Under the pieces are notes generated by a model, which had not been told where the DNA came from, searched no databases, and saw only the letters and a list, made by a program, of their open reading frames with translations. This document shows, piece by piece, positions 1 through 8,364 of a DNA stretch of 64,000 nucleotides. The position numbers and the translations under genes are program-made. This DNA comes from Pricia antarctica (GTDB taxonomy: Bacteria > Bacteroidota > Bacteroidia > Flavobacteriales > Flavobacteriaceae): positions 148,362 to 212,361 of the forward strand of contig NZ_FNAO01000009.1 in assembly GCF_900101815.1 (NCBI RefSeq), read 5' to 3'. Every line of letters starts with the position of its first letter. The first letter of the stretch is position 1.

Positions 1-64
1 CGGTCAACACCAACGCAGACCCTAACGCTACTACTACGAATAGAATACTACTTTGAGTTTTCAT
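1..64 (-). CDS. 5' end of a secreted or membrane protein (partial)
   Basis: An ATG on the minus strand at 62-64 opens a frame that runs off the left edge. The visible 21 codons read MKTQSSILFVVVALGSALVL and one more residue: a positively charged start followed by a hydrophobic stretch, typical of a signal peptide or N-terminal membrane anchor. The product cannot be named. It lies in the same orientation as the downstream-neighbouring oxidoreductase gene, 55 nt away, so the two may be cotranscribed. Confidence 0.5.
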   Translation of the reverse strand, partial: MKTQSSILFVVVALGSALVLT

Positions 65-119
65 GAATTGATTCATTTGTTGTCCAAATTTATTTTGTTG
101 TCCGTGTTCAATAGCCTGT

Positions 120-1115
120 TCAAGCCACACTTACGCGTTTCCCTAATCTATGGCTTTCCTTCAATTTCTCGATGACAATCATATTATTTACGGCGTCATC
201 TAAACCAATAGGTGCTTTATTATTCCCGAGGATGCTTAGGGCAAACGCATCTGCCTGCAAAGCATATTGATCACATACTTCAAAATCTATCAGGGTTCTT
301 TTGTCTTGCTTGACCAACCAAATTTTTGTGGGCCTGTCTTTCGGGGGATTAAAAGGGATTTCAAAAATTAGGCTCCCTTTCGTACCAAAGATTTGCGCCT
401 GTTGATTGTCGGCCAGCTGAGTGGCACAAAAAAAGGAAGACTGTCCCTTTTCAAATTCAAGGATACCCGAGGCCAAGATGTCTACTTTGAATTCAGGATG
501 ATATTCGATGTTCGCCAGTACATTTTTCGGCTCTTCCCCGAACAAATATCGGGATATTGAAATGGGATAGCACCCGATATCCATCAAACTACCGCCTCCG
601 AACGGTTTGCTGTTTACTATACTCTGCGGGTCGTCCTCAAAAAAGGAAAAAGAGGACTGAATCGTTTTCAATTCCCCGATTTTACCGGCATCTACCAGTT
701 GTTTGGCCTTGAGCCACTGCGGATGGAACCGGTACATAAACGCCTCCATCACTTTTAATCTTGGGTGTTTCTTTGATTCGTCCACTAATTTCTGCGCCTC
801 TATACTATTTAAGGCAATAGGTTTCTCGATGAGCACATTTTTGCCGGCCCTTAAAGCCTTAATGGCCCATTCAACATGCAAATGGTTGGGAAGCGGGATG
901 TAAACCACTTGAATTTCAGCATCTTCCAATAGGTCCTGATAGCTTCCATAATATCTGGGAATATTGAATTGGTTTGCCGCCTTTTCCGCCCTATCCTTGT
1001 TTCTCGAAGCAATGGCCGTCACCGAACAATAGTGGCTTTTTAACAGGGCGGGGATCACCTGCTCAACTGCTATATCGGCGGTGCCCAAAATACCCCATTG
1101 TATTTTTTTATCCAT
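120..1115 (-). CDS. Gfo/Idh/MocA family oxidoreductase
   Basis: Predicted NAD(P)-dependent sugar or cyclitol dehydrogenase of 331 aa, the usual family length. The N-terminal Rossmann nucleotide site reads GILGTADIA (residues 8-16), and the family motif EKPIALN lies near residue 97, with Lys as the usual catalytic residue. The C-terminal half is the alpha/beta substrate domain (GGGSLMDIGCYPI around 173-185). No signal peptide, so cytoplasmic. It is transcribed away from the AraC regulator gene and shares an upstream element with the aldolase gene at 3585-4508, which suggests common control. Substrate unknown; a keto-sugar, uronate or aldonate derivative is likely given the aldolase and BNR neighbours. 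Confidence 0.88.
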   Translation of the reverse strand: MDKKIQWGILGTADIAVEQVIPALLKSHYCSVTAIASRNKDRAEKAANQFNIPRYYGSYQDLLEDAEIQVVYIPLPNHLHVEWAIKALRAGKNVLIEKPIALNSIEAQKLVDESKKHPRLKVMEAFMYRFHPQWLKAKQLVDAGKIGELKTIQSSFSFFEDDPQSIVNSKPFGGGSLMDIGCYPISISRYLFGEEPKNVLANIEYHPEFKVDILASGILEFEKGQSSFFCATQLADNQQAQIFGTKGSLIFEIPFNPPKDRPTKIWLVKQDKRTLIDFEVCDQYALQADAFALSILGNNKAPIGLDDAVNNMIVIEKLKESHRLGKRVSVA

Positions 1116-1191
1116 AGTATTAGTAGCATCAGCCCTATATTACAAAGTAACCCTAAACGCATTCATTGTACCACCAATATATTACATAAAT

Positions 1192-1211
1192 CATATTATA
1201 TCTTAACTTAA
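1192..1211 (-). promoter_or_regulatory. Shared upstream element, copy 1 (candidate AraC site or promoter)
   Basis: The + strand reads CATATTATATCTTAACTTAA. An almost identical element (CATATTATATATTAACCTTAA) lies at 4579-4599. Both sit about 70-80 nt upstream of a minus-strand ATG (1115 here, 4508 there), and this copy is in the intergenic region next to the AraC gene. Known: AraC regulators usually bind near their own gene. Inference: an operator or a promoter shared by the cluster. The element is AT-rich, so chance similarity is not excluded. Confidence 0.4.
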
Positions 1212-1263
1212 GAAGTCGAAAATTTTCCGTATCATTATCATATGAGTTAAACTATATCTTGAT

Positions 1264-2112
1264 ATGGAATTTGTTTGTGAAAAAATTTTCGTACCCAGCA
1301 ATCACTCTTTTATATCCCGTAAACTGCCTTTGTCGTCAAATGCGAGGATACATTCCCACAAAAATTACGAGTTGAACTACATCACTTCGGGTGTGGGCAG
1401 AAGAATTGTCGGCGACAATATTTCAGGCTTTGAAAAAGGAGATCTGGTGCTTATGGGCCCCGACCTGCCGCATTGCTGGGAGGTTCTTGATACCGAGGGA
1501 GATGAAATACCTGCTAGTATCGTTACCCATTTTTCGGAAAACATCATTGATTCTGACTTCTTTAAAATGCCAGAACTTGAAAAAGTGGTCGCTTTGTTAA
1601 AACAAGCGAACCGTGGCATACGTTTCAAAAGCGAAAACGATACCAAAATTCGGGAGATATTGACCGACATGGCATGTAGCAAGGGTTTGGAATATTATAT
1701 CGGACTTTTAAAAATATTCAACCTTCTCATCAAAATCGAAGATACGGTGCGGCTCTCTAATCCCATAAACCGATCCTCGGTCTTTTCAAAAAACATCGAT
1801 AAAGTAAATAAGGTCTATGAGTACGTTTTTCAAAATATACATGAGGGTATCCGGCTCGATGAGGCAGCAGACGTATTGAACATGGCCCCTAGTTCATTCT
1901 GTCGTTTTTTTAAGAAGAAAACGGGCAATACCTTTATGGAATATGTAAAAAACGTACGGGTGGGGATAGCTGCGAAACTTTTGGCCGAGACGGACAAACA
2001 GATTACCCAGATCTGTTTTGAAAGCGGTTATAACAACCTGGCCAATTTCAACCATTATTTCAAGGCCAACATGGGGAAAACCCCTTCGGAGTACCGTAAA
2101 AATTTTCAATGA
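1264..2112 (+). CDS. AraC family transcriptional regulator
   Basis: 282 aa. The N-terminal half is a cupin-type sensor (HKNYELNYITSGVGRRIVGD around residues 32-51, then GDLVLMGPDLPHCW). The C-terminal ~100 residues contain the two AraC helix-turn-helix units: LDEAADVLNMAPSSFCRFFKK and the second helix near QITQICFESGYNNLANFNHYF, ending in the usual KTPSEYRK. It is probably an activator of sugar genes with a small sugar ligand. It lies divergent from the Gfo/Idh gene with about 150 nt between, and the duplicated 20-nt element is within that gap, so this cluster is its likely target. Confidence 0.93.
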   Translation: MEFVCEKIFVPSNHSFISRKLPLSSNARIHSHKNYELNYITSGVGRRIVGDNISGFEKGDLVLMGPDLPHCWEVLDTEGDEIPASIVTHFSENIIDSDFFKMPELEKVVALLKQANRGIRFKSENDTKIREILTDMACSKGLEYYIGLLKIFNLLIKIEDTVRLSNPINRSSVFSKNIDKVNKVYEYVFQNIHEGIRLDEAADVLNMAPSSFCRFFKKKTGNTFMEYVKNVRVGIAAKLLAETDKQITQICFESGYNNLANFNHYFKANMGKTPSEYRKNFQ

Positions 2113-2181
2113 TGGTCGCGTCCGGTATTCCTGATGTAACGCAATTATTTGTGTTTCCAAAAATAATCTCAAGCCTGTCGT

Positions 2182-3453
2182 TTATCCGAACCTATTGTGA
2201 CTTCCGGGCAATTCACCATGTATGCTTATGGCTACCAAAGAAAGTAAGGCGATAAAAACGACGATGGCCAAAAGATACAGTCCCCATCTTTTCGGAGATA
2301 CTGCGTTGGAACCCACATTTACAAACTCCGTTTTTCCGTTACGGATTATGCTATAAATCACTAGAATATTCAAGAGGTACAAGTGATGGTTCACGCCCAT
2401 TTTTCCGGCAAATAATCCTGTAACCAAATAACTTAGCACGGCGTACACGCCCAAATAGAGAAAAAGAAAAAATGTGGCATCCTTTGAACCGTAGTTACTG
2501 TCTTTTAGCTTCCAGAATACAGAAATCGCCATCAGCGCTAGTACAATTGCGGCTACTATAGTGCTTATGCTGGCAATCTGTTCTACATTTGAAATTTCTC
2601 CCAAACGATTCAAAATAGGATCATAGGCCAGTGACTCCCTAAAAATCATCAACGGGATAAAAACCAACAACACGAACAAACTTAAGATATTGACCCAAGT
2701 TTTAGGTTTTCCTGCGTCGTCAACCGGCCATTTGGAGCTGAATACCCCATAAGCCATACCCGCACCGCCAAAGAAACCGATGCTGTACTCCATAACGTTC
2801 CACATGTTGAACGGTATTTCGAGCACGTTGCCCGTAACTTGCAAAAAGTTGCCAAAGCTGAATCCGAAACCGCCGCCCAATGCCGAAAAGATCGCAACCC
2901 GTATGGCGGAATTTCGCTTTGCGCGGGCCATATGCAAAAGCATGGCGAGTCCGGCCCCTAAAATTACGGCCCAGGCTTCCGATCTAGGGGGTGTCATCTT
3001 AAACCCGATTTGCTCTATCAGAAAAAAATAGGTAAGTAATGCCCCTGCTACCATTTCCGATACCAGAGCGCCCCAATTGACTTTTGTCTTTTTAGTCGCT
3101 TCAAGCACTAGGCCCACCATTCCGCCGCCTAACAATCCGAACAAGGCACCGATGACGAAGAGCATACCTAACCCATAAAATACGTTTATGAAATTATCCG
3201 CTTTGCCGTAACCCACAACCTGTCCATAACTGATCATGCCGCCGGCGCCCCACCCAATCGCGGATGCCAAAGCTATCAATACCATTTTAGCGTACCAGTC
3301 CTTTCTATTGGAAACTACAACGAGTGCCAGTCCACCAATGGCACCGGCCCACGCGGCGCCCTGTTCGTGACCGAATTGGCCCCTGATCGCCCAAGCCGTT
3401 GCCAGCGATAGCGCTACAACCAAGACCCTCGTGTTTTGTTTTTTAGTGCGCAT
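2182..3453 (-). CDS. Polytopic membrane protein of unknown function
   Basis: 423 aa with about ten or eleven hydrophobic segments spread over the full length and many Gly-rich helices (for example GWGAGGMISYGQVVGYG, ALGGGFGFSFGNFLQ). It starts with a basic MRTKKQ and then AWAIRGQFGHEQGAAWAGAIGG. I do not recognise a named transporter family. The context (aldolase, BNR propeller, Gfo/Idh, AraC regulator) suggests a permease or membrane enzyme for the sugar handled by this cluster; that is inference. It is transcribed with the downstream-facing minus strand, converging on the AraC gene with 69 nt between them. Confidence 0.7.
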   Translation of the reverse strand: MRTKKQNTRVLVVALSLATAWAIRGQFGHEQGAAWAGAIGGLALVVVSNRKDWYAKMVLIALASAIGWGAGGMISYGQVVGYGKADNFINVFYGLGMLFVIGALFGLLGGGMVGLVLEATKKTKVNWGALVSEMVAGALLTYFFLIEQIGFKMTPPRSEAWAVILGAGLAMLLHMARAKRNSAIRVAIFSALGGGFGFSFGNFLQVTGNVLEIPFNMWNVMEYSIGFFGGAGMAYGVFSSKWPVDDAGKPKTWVNILSLFVLLVFIPLMIFRESLAYDPILNRLGEISNVEQIASISTIVAAIVLALMAISVFWKLKDSNYGSKDATFFLFLYLGVYAVLSYLVTGLFAGKMGVNHHLYLLNILVIYSIIRNGKTEFVNVGSNAVSPKRWGLYLLAIVVFIALLSLVAISIHGELPGSHNRFG

Positions 3454-3584
3454 TTTTGGTTAGTGTATCGATTAATTTGTCTTGATAACTTAAAGCTGCA
3501 TCGCCTAAAGCAATGAATAACACTACGAGCCTATAAACATTGGTTTGTATTCTTATTTTTAAGATTGTGCCTTCAGCGTTCGGG

Positions 3585-4508
3585 CTATATAATCGAACGA
3601 GTGGACTTGCCGTATTCGAACAGGTCTAAATGATGTTTGATTTCATTGCGCTTATCCGTACTAAGTCTTTTCAAGGGAGACGCCATATAATCTTCGCAAA
3701 TGCCCAAGATGGACAGGGCACATTTTATGGCTTTTATACTTCTTGTCGGCGAATTTTCTACGCTATAGATAGTGTCGTGAATATGCAAAATCTTTTTCCG
3801 GATTTTTGCTATGCCCGGCAAGTCGTTTGAAAGGGAAGCTTCGTAGAGGTCAACAAATAATTTGGGAAACACATTGGCCCCTCCCGCAACGCTTCCATGG
3901 CCTCCCTTCAAAATGGCGTCGGATAGAAAGAGTTCGTCACCAACGATTACCGAAAAATCCGGAGTATCCTTGAACGCTTCGATAAAAGCATACAGCACCT
4001 CAAGGTCCCCTGAACTATCCTTTACACCGATGGCCCCAAGTTCCTTGCCTATTTTTACGGTAGCCGGTGATAGGCTCAATTTGGTGCAGCTGGGAATATT
4101 GTAGACTAAAAAGGGTAAAGGCAGCAAGGGCGCGAGCACCCGAAAGTAGTCGTTTATTTCTTCTTCGGCCAACGGAAAATAAAAAGGCGGGGCTACCACG
4201 AGCGCATCCGCTCCAGCAGTTTGGGCATGATGTGCTATATCCAAACTTGCTTCCAAAGAGGTGTCCGTAATACCCACCAAAACAGGAACCCTGTGTTCTA
4301 TAATTTCGCAGGCCTCTGTTATCAATTGCTTTCGCAGCTCGTAGCCCAAACTTGGTCCCTCGCCGTTTGTGCCTAACAAAAAAATTCCGTGTACTCCTCC
4401 ATCTAAAAGATGTTCGATAAGATTTTTTAGGCCTGCACTATCCAACTCCTTATTTTCCAACAAGGGAGTAATCATCGGCGGGATGATACCTTTCAGGGGC
4501 AATTTCAT
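3585..4508 (-). CDS. Dihydrodipicolinate synthase / N-acetylneuraminate lyase family aldolase
   Basis: Class I aldolase of the DapA/NanA superfamily, about 307 aa from the preferred start MKLPLKGIIPPM; an upstream ATG at 4532 would add eight unconserved residues. It shows the substrate-carboxylate motif GTNGEGPSL, the catalytic tyrosine in FLVYNIPS and the Schiff-base lysine in GVKDSSGD. These enzymes cleave or form pyruvate adducts of sugars. Because a secreted BNR protein and a Gfo/Idh enzyme are adjacent, a catabolic lyase for a keto-acid sugar (sialate- or keto-deoxy-type) is more likely than lysine synthesis. Start codon about 71 nt downstream of the shared element. Confidence 0.87.
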   Translation of the reverse strand: MKLPLKGIIPPMITPLLENKELDSAGLKNLIEHLLDGGVHGIFLLGTNGEGPSLGYELRKQLITEACEIIEHRVPVLVGITDTSLEASLDIAHHAQTAGADALVVAPPFYFPLAEEEINDYFRVLAPLLPLPFLVYNIPSCTKLSLSPATVKIGKELGAIGVKDSSGDLEVLYAFIEAFKDTPDFSVIVGDELFLSDAILKGGHGSVAGGANVFPKLFVDLYEASLSNDLPGIAKIRKKILHIHDTIYSVENSPTRSIKAIKCALSILGICEDYMASPLKRLSTDKRNEIKHHLDLFEYGKSTRSII

Positions 4509-4578
4509 AAATTTATATTTGGGTCTTAACAAATTAACATCAAAACCACGCCTTAAACCACTATAATTTTGTGAGAAA

Positions 4579-4599
4579 CATATTATATATTAACCTTAA
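4579..4599 (-). promoter_or_regulatory. Shared upstream element, copy 2 (candidate AraC site or promoter)
   Basis: The + strand reads CATATTATATATTAACCTTAA, matching the copy at 1192-1211 except for one substitution and one inserted C. It lies about 71 nt upstream of the aldolase start, in the 399-nt divergent gap before the BNR gene at 4908. The rest of that gap shows no gene. Regulatory role inferred from the duplication and equal spacing. Confidence 0.4.
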
Positions 4600-4907
4600 A
4601 TCTGATTTCAAGTCAACTATGAAAGGATTTTAATTATACTTCTACCTTTTCTTTGGAAGCCGTTATACGTAACTTATGATATAATTCAAGGTTAAAAATG
4701 GTGTTTACTTATGAGAAACCCCGTTGGCTTTTTGTTGTCGGATGGAGCATTGTTTTTGACCTCTAAAATGGTAGGAAGCATACGTAGAGCGCCCATGTGA
4801 GTATGGCCGACGAGGATGAAATAGTATAGTATTTACAGCTAATATTTAACGTATTTTCCGTAAAATATGACTAGCTCGCAAACCTTGAATTTAGTTTATT
4901 TACAAAA

Positions 4908-5999
4908 ATGAAAAATATGAAATATTTTTGTCTGCTAACGTTCTCACTGTTTTTCCTTACCTCTAAGGCCCAATCCGTAAAACCGATCGACGTTATGTTA
5001 ATAGACCATCCCGCCGTAATAACCCAGGAATTTATTTACGAACTCGAAGACGCTTTGACCCCGGAGTGTCACGCCTCTACCGTGGAGGTCAGCAATGGAG
5101 CCGTTGTCGCCTCGTGGTTCGGCGGTACCAAGGAAAAAAACAAGGACGTCGGCATTTGGGTATCGCGGAATACGGATGGAACGTGGTCTATTCCAATTGA
5201 GGTCGCCAACGGCGTGCAAAAAGATGGTACACGCTACCCGAGTTGGAATCCCGTACTTTTTAAGCCTAAAAATGAACCCTTATACCTCTATTATAAAGTA
5301 GGACCCAGCCCGCAAGAATGGTGGGGGCTTTATATGACTTCCGAGGATGATGGCAAAACTTGGTCGGAACCGGTAAAACTTCCGAATGGTATTTTAGGTC
5401 CCATAAAAAATCAGCCCGTACAACTAAAGAATGGTACCATTATTTCGCCTTCGAGCAACGAGACCCCATCAGGGGAATGGACCATCCATATAGAAAAAAG
5501 TACCGATAACGCTAAAACCTGGACAAAGTCTGAACCCCTGAACGACCCTGCCGAATTCGGGGCCATTCAGCCCGTAGTCTTAAACCATGGAAATGGCAAA
5601 TTGCAATTGCTCAGCCGGACAAAAAATGATGTGATCTCACAAAACTGGTCGGAGGACAGCGGAAAAACTTGGGGAGAAATGACGGCAACCTCCCTTCCCA
5701 ACCCGAATTCAGGTATCGACGGCGTGACCTTAAGAGATGGCCGCCATCTGTTGATCTACAACCCTACCAGCAAAAATTGGGGTGATCGGGTGCCATTGAG
5801 CTTAGGAATTTCTAAAGACGGCAAGAACTGGGAGCGCGTAATTGAACTCGAACCGCTTCGGGAAACCACCGATAGGGAAGGCGAAGAATATTCATATCCC
5901 ACTGTAATCCAAGCCGAGGACGGCAAAGTGTACCTAGTGTATACTTGGAATCGGAAAACGGTTAAATATGTCGTTCTGGATCCTTCGAAAATCAAATAG
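4908..5999 (+). CDS. Secreted BNR-repeat sialidase-like beta-propeller protein
   Basis: 363 aa with a signal peptide (residues 1 to about 22, ending in SKAQ). At least four Asp-box-type turns are visible: SEDDGKTW near 146, STDNAKTW near 198, SEDSGKTW near 248 and SKDGKNW near 302. This fits a six-bladed exo-alpha-sialidase-like fold (BNR_2 type) exported to periplasm or surface. Sialidase-like propellers in marine Bacteroidota are not always sialidases; some act as polysaccharide lyases or on other glycosides, so the activity is open. Its position beside the aldolase argues for release of the sugar that the aldolase degrades. A second in-frame ATG four codons in is equally possible as start. 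Confidence 0.82.
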   Translation: MKNMKYFCLLTFSLFFLTSKAQSVKPIDVMLIDHPAVITQEFIYELEDALTPECHASTVEVSNGAVVASWFGGTKEKNKDVGIWVSRNTDGTWSIPIEVANGVQKDGTRYPSWNPVLFKPKNEPLYLYYKVGPSPQEWWGLYMTSEDDGKTWSEPVKLPNGILGPIKNQPVQLKNGTIISPSSNETPSGEWTIHIEKSTDNAKTWTKSEPLNDPAEFGAIQPVVLNHGNGKLQLLSRTKNDVISQNWSEDSGKTWGEMTATSLPNPNSGIDGVTLRDGRHLLIYNPTSKNWGDRVPLSLGISKDGKNWERVIELEPLRETTDREGEEYSYPTVIQAEDGKVYLVYTWNRKTVKYVVLDPSKIK

Positions 6000-6301
6000 A
6001 TGCGTACTAGGGATGCGAGCCTTGGCAACTGTATTCCCGGCTTTGTGAGAGAAAGTTAAGAGGGCGGATTTCAACCCGATGTAGTCGAATGGCTCGGGGA
6101 GAAATTAACTCAGTTGATTATTGATGCCCGGAAAGACAAGAAGGTTTCAAAGTTTTCGTCGGAGTAGCTCTGAATCTCTAATTTGATACGTAAACGCCGT
6201 ATTGGAGAAACAGGAAGGCTAAGCGATCAATTAGACTTAGGAACTTTTTAACTACAAAGCGGCAAAAAAGCCGTCATCGGCCCTTGGAACGATACATTTA
6301 G
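6000..6301 (+). other. Gap without an intact gene; possible coding remnant
   Basis: About 300 nt between the BNR gene and the minus-strand gene ending at 6302. One plus-strand frame around 6065-6165 reads QPDVVEWLGEKLTQLIIDA and continues to a stop near 6167, and it looks protein-like. It has no start codon or upstream extension. It may be the C-terminal scrap of a lost gene; the similarity of its first residues to sulfatase C-termini is weak and only suggestive. Confidence 0.2.
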
Positions 6302-6742
6302 TTATAGCAGATTTCCTGAGGCTTCAGCCTTAGAATCCATAGTGCGGCCGATAGTTAAACCGATTAGCATTCCGAAACCGATACCCAATGAAATGCCTAC
6401 AGACCGCTCAAAACCGGATAAAGCAATCACTCCAAAAAGTAGACCAAAAGAAGATCCAAGAGCTATACCCAAATTAGTATAATACCTTTTGGGGGTTAAG
6501 GAAAATGTATCCTTTAAATATTTTTTAAACTGTTTAAGGACTTTATTATAATTTTCAGTAGGTGTATTAAAATTAAGAGCATTAAGCGCGCGCTCTATAG
6601 ATTGAATTTCAGTTTCTGATAAATTTCTCTTCTCCAAACCGATAATAATTTGAATGAATTCATGGTAAACCTTGATTTCAGATTTTTTACTCTTTTCGGA
6701 TACTAAACTTTCAAAATAATTAAGTGCGTTTTTTAGTGTCAT
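6302..6742 (-). CDS. Small membrane protein, last gene of the ECF sigma operon
   Basis: 146 aa from the ATG at 6742. This start is preferred over one 26 codons upstream because it lies nine nt after a leader block that is repeated before the first gene of the operon. Residues 1 to about 95 are soluble and helical. The C-terminal part holds two Gly-rich hydrophobic segments (LGIALGSSFGLLFGVIALSG and SVGISLGIGFGMLIGLTIG). Function unknown. Having its own copy of the promoter, it is probably a direct target of the sigma factor encoded upstream and may act in its membrane-stress or feedback response. Confidence 0.7.
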   Translation of the reverse strand: MTLKNALNYFESLVSEKSKKSEIKVYHEFIQIIIGLEKRNLSETEIQSIERALNALNFNTPTENYNKVLKQFKKYLKDTFSLTPKRYYTNLGIALGSSFGLLFGVIALSGFERSVGISLGIGFGMLIGLTIGRTMDSKAEASGNLL

Positions 6743-6790
6743 AATTTCTAGTGTTTTCTTGGTTAGTGGCTGAATAGAAGATTTATTACA
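6743..6790 (-). promoter_or_regulatory. Duplicated bipartite promoter, copy 2 (candidate ECF promoter)
   Basis: On the minus strand: TGTAATAA (6790-6783), 11 nt, then AGCCACTAACCAAGAAAACA (6771-6752), then nine nt to ATG. The same two blocks with the same 11-nt gap occur at 8198-8236 before the first gene of the operon. If TGTAAT is the -35 and CACTAA the -10 element, the spacer is 16 nt, which suits an ECF sigma. Confidence 0.6.
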
Positions 6791-6852
6791 TGCCGACGTA
6801 TTTTTAAATATAAGGTTCAAAAATTACTCAACTCAGTACCTTTAGAAAGTGC

Positions 6853-7491
6853 TTATTTATTTAATTCTTCTATATCAGCAATTAATTCATCTAATTTTTT
6901 AAATACCCTGCCATACACCCAATTTAAATCCCATTGATAAATTCTACCCCCAAAGACATACATTAAAACCGCAATTACCAGGGCTATTATCCACATAAAA
7001 GTGGGAATTCCATAGATGAGGTGAAATCCGGAATTCAAAATCGCTTCATTCGTCATTTCTTCTGCTTTCAATGCATGTACTATGGGCATCAAAGCTGCCA
7101 AAAATATTAGGGGATAAAAAAACCGCATAAGCTTTATGTTGTTTGAAATGGCCATTTTGAGCCAACTGTTAAATAACTTGAGATAATCATAGCTACTCAC
7201 ATTGGCATCAATCTTTTTGAGGGTATTGGCCCGTTTCATGCTTATCCAACATACCCTGATCAAGAGGAAAAAAATAAATGCACCTGCAATTGGAGTTCCC
7301 AAGGCAGCGTACACCCCCAACTGTAAAAATGCAAAAATCAAAATGAGGTACATATTAACCTTCATCATTCTTTTAAATTTGTCAATGATATGAATCGATT
7401 TTTGGTGATAGAGGTTATTTATTTTCGGTGCAATTAATGCATCCTTTTTAAGAAAACCGGCTTTCCATACATTTTCAATTGATTTTTCCAT
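6853..7491 (-). CDS. Multi-spanning membrane protein, candidate anti-sigma partner
   Basis: 212 aa with four or five predicted membrane helices (around residues 46-80, 122-140, 158-185). A cytoplasmic N-terminal segment of about 45 residues comes before the first helix, and a charged C-terminal tail (KKLDELIADIEELNK) ends the protein. The start overlaps the sigma factor gene by 17 nt, so the two are translationally coupled. In flavobacteria ECF sigma genes are often followed by a membrane partner that restrains them; that role is inferred from position, not from a recognised anti-sigma domain. Confidence 0.72.
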   Translation of the reverse strand: MEKSIENVWKAGFLKKDALIAPKINNLYHQKSIHIIDKFKRMMKVNMYLILIFAFLQLGVYAALGTPIAGAFIFFLLIRVCWISMKRANTLKKIDANVSSYDYLKLFNSWLKMAISNNIKLMRFFYPLIFLAALMPIVHALKAEEMTNEAILNSGFHLIYGIPTFMWIIALVIAVLMYVFGGRIYQWDLNWVYGRVFKKLDELIADIEELNK

Positions 7492-7966
7492 CTAATAGTA
7501 TCTTTAATCTGTTTTTAATCCTTTTGACCCTGACTCCAATATTATTCGGATTTGTTCCTAAAATATCAGCAATTTCGATGTATGGTTTTTCTTCTAAATA
7601 GAGCATAATAACGGCCCTATCAATTTCTGATAGTTGTCTAATAGCATCATATAATATATTTAGGGATTCGTCTGCAAATGCGTAAGTATCTTCAATTTCC
7701 TCAGCTGCCAAAGAATCAGATACAAAATGATGGCCATTATTTTTCTTTTTCTTGAGCAGGGTCAGGCAAACGTTTAATGAAATGCGATAAACCCAGGTAC
7801 TCCATTGCGATTCTTCACGAAAGTTTTCCTTACTCCTCCAAATTTGCAAACATACTTCCTGAAAATAATCTTCAAAATCCTCCTGAGAATCAGTATAGGC
7901 CCTACAAATTTTTATAATTATTCCGGAAAAGGGTAAAATTGATGATATGTAAAAATCGCTCCCCAA
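7475..7966 (-). CDS. ECF (group IV) RNA polymerase sigma factor
   Basis: 163 aa, the typical ECF length. Region 2 includes DFEDYFQEVCLQIWRSKENF and FREESQWSTWVYRISLNVCL. Region 4 is QLSEIDRAVIMLYLEEKPY followed by the helix-turn-helix YIEIADILGTNPNNIGVRVKRIKNRL. It follows the 71-aa gene after 8 nt and overlaps the membrane protein gene downstream. It directs RNA polymerase to a small regulon. The duplicated bipartite sequence at 6743-6790 and 8191-8236 is the natural candidate for its own promoter. Confidence 0.92.
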   Translation of the reverse strand: MGSDFYISSILPFSGIIIKICRAYTDSQEDFEDYFQEVCLQIWRSKENFREESQWSTWVYRISLNVCLTLLKKKKNNGHHFVSDSLAAEEIEDTYAFADESLNILYDAIRQLSEIDRAVIMLYLEEKPYIEIADILGTNPNNIGVRVKRIKNRLKILLDGKIN

Positions 7967-7974
7967 TTTTTTTT

Positions 7975-8190
7975 CTACTTCTGGTTTATTGCTTTTTCGT
8001 TTTCAGTGGATTCTCTTGATAAAAGCAGAAAGTGCAGTGTATACCCAACAATAAGAATAGTAAATATAGGCATTGAATATTCTGTATCTGACAACACCAA
8101 ACTACAACCAATCATAACTGCTGCCCAAGTGATTGCACTTATAATTCGAACATTCGTCAACAATCCGATTATTTTCTTTATTGTATCCAT
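7975..8190 (-). CDS. Small two-helix membrane protein, first gene of the ECF operon
   Basis: 71 aa with two hydrophobic segments (VRIISAITWAAVMIGCSLVL and MPIFTILIVGYTLHFLLL) and a polar tail. It is preceded by the duplicated promoter and followed after 8 nt by the sigma factor gene, so it shares the sigma transcript. No family recognised. It is a candidate sensor or co-regulator. Confidence 0.65.
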   Translation of the reverse strand: MDTIKKIIGLLTNVRIISAITWAAVMIGCSLVLSDTEYSMPIFTILIVGYTLHFLLLSRESTENEKAINQK

Positions 8191-8236
8191 TTTTTAATGT
8201 TTTCTTGGTTAGTGGCTTAAATCTAAAATTATTACA
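8191..8236 (-). promoter_or_regulatory. Duplicated bipartite promoter, copy 1 (candidate ECF promoter)
   Basis: Minus strand TGTAATAA (8236-8229), 11 nt, then AGCCACTAACCAAGAAAACA (8217-8198), seven nt before the ATG at 8190. It is identical in both blocks and in the gap length to the copy at 6743-6790. It heads the operon that encodes the sigma factor, consistent with autoregulation. Confidence 0.6.
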
Positions 8237-8364
8237 CGCTACTGATCTTTTTAACCGATGTGGCTTGGCTGATATAATTAATTGCCAGCTTCATTCCTGA
8301 CATGAAATCAATGAATTGAAGTTTGCTGCTGTGCGTCGATTTACTGCGGTCAAGGCTACTTCTT

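Noticed and set aside
703..903. Open frame antisense to the Gfo/Idh gene
   Set aside because: No protein features; fully inside a confidently identified gene on the other strand.
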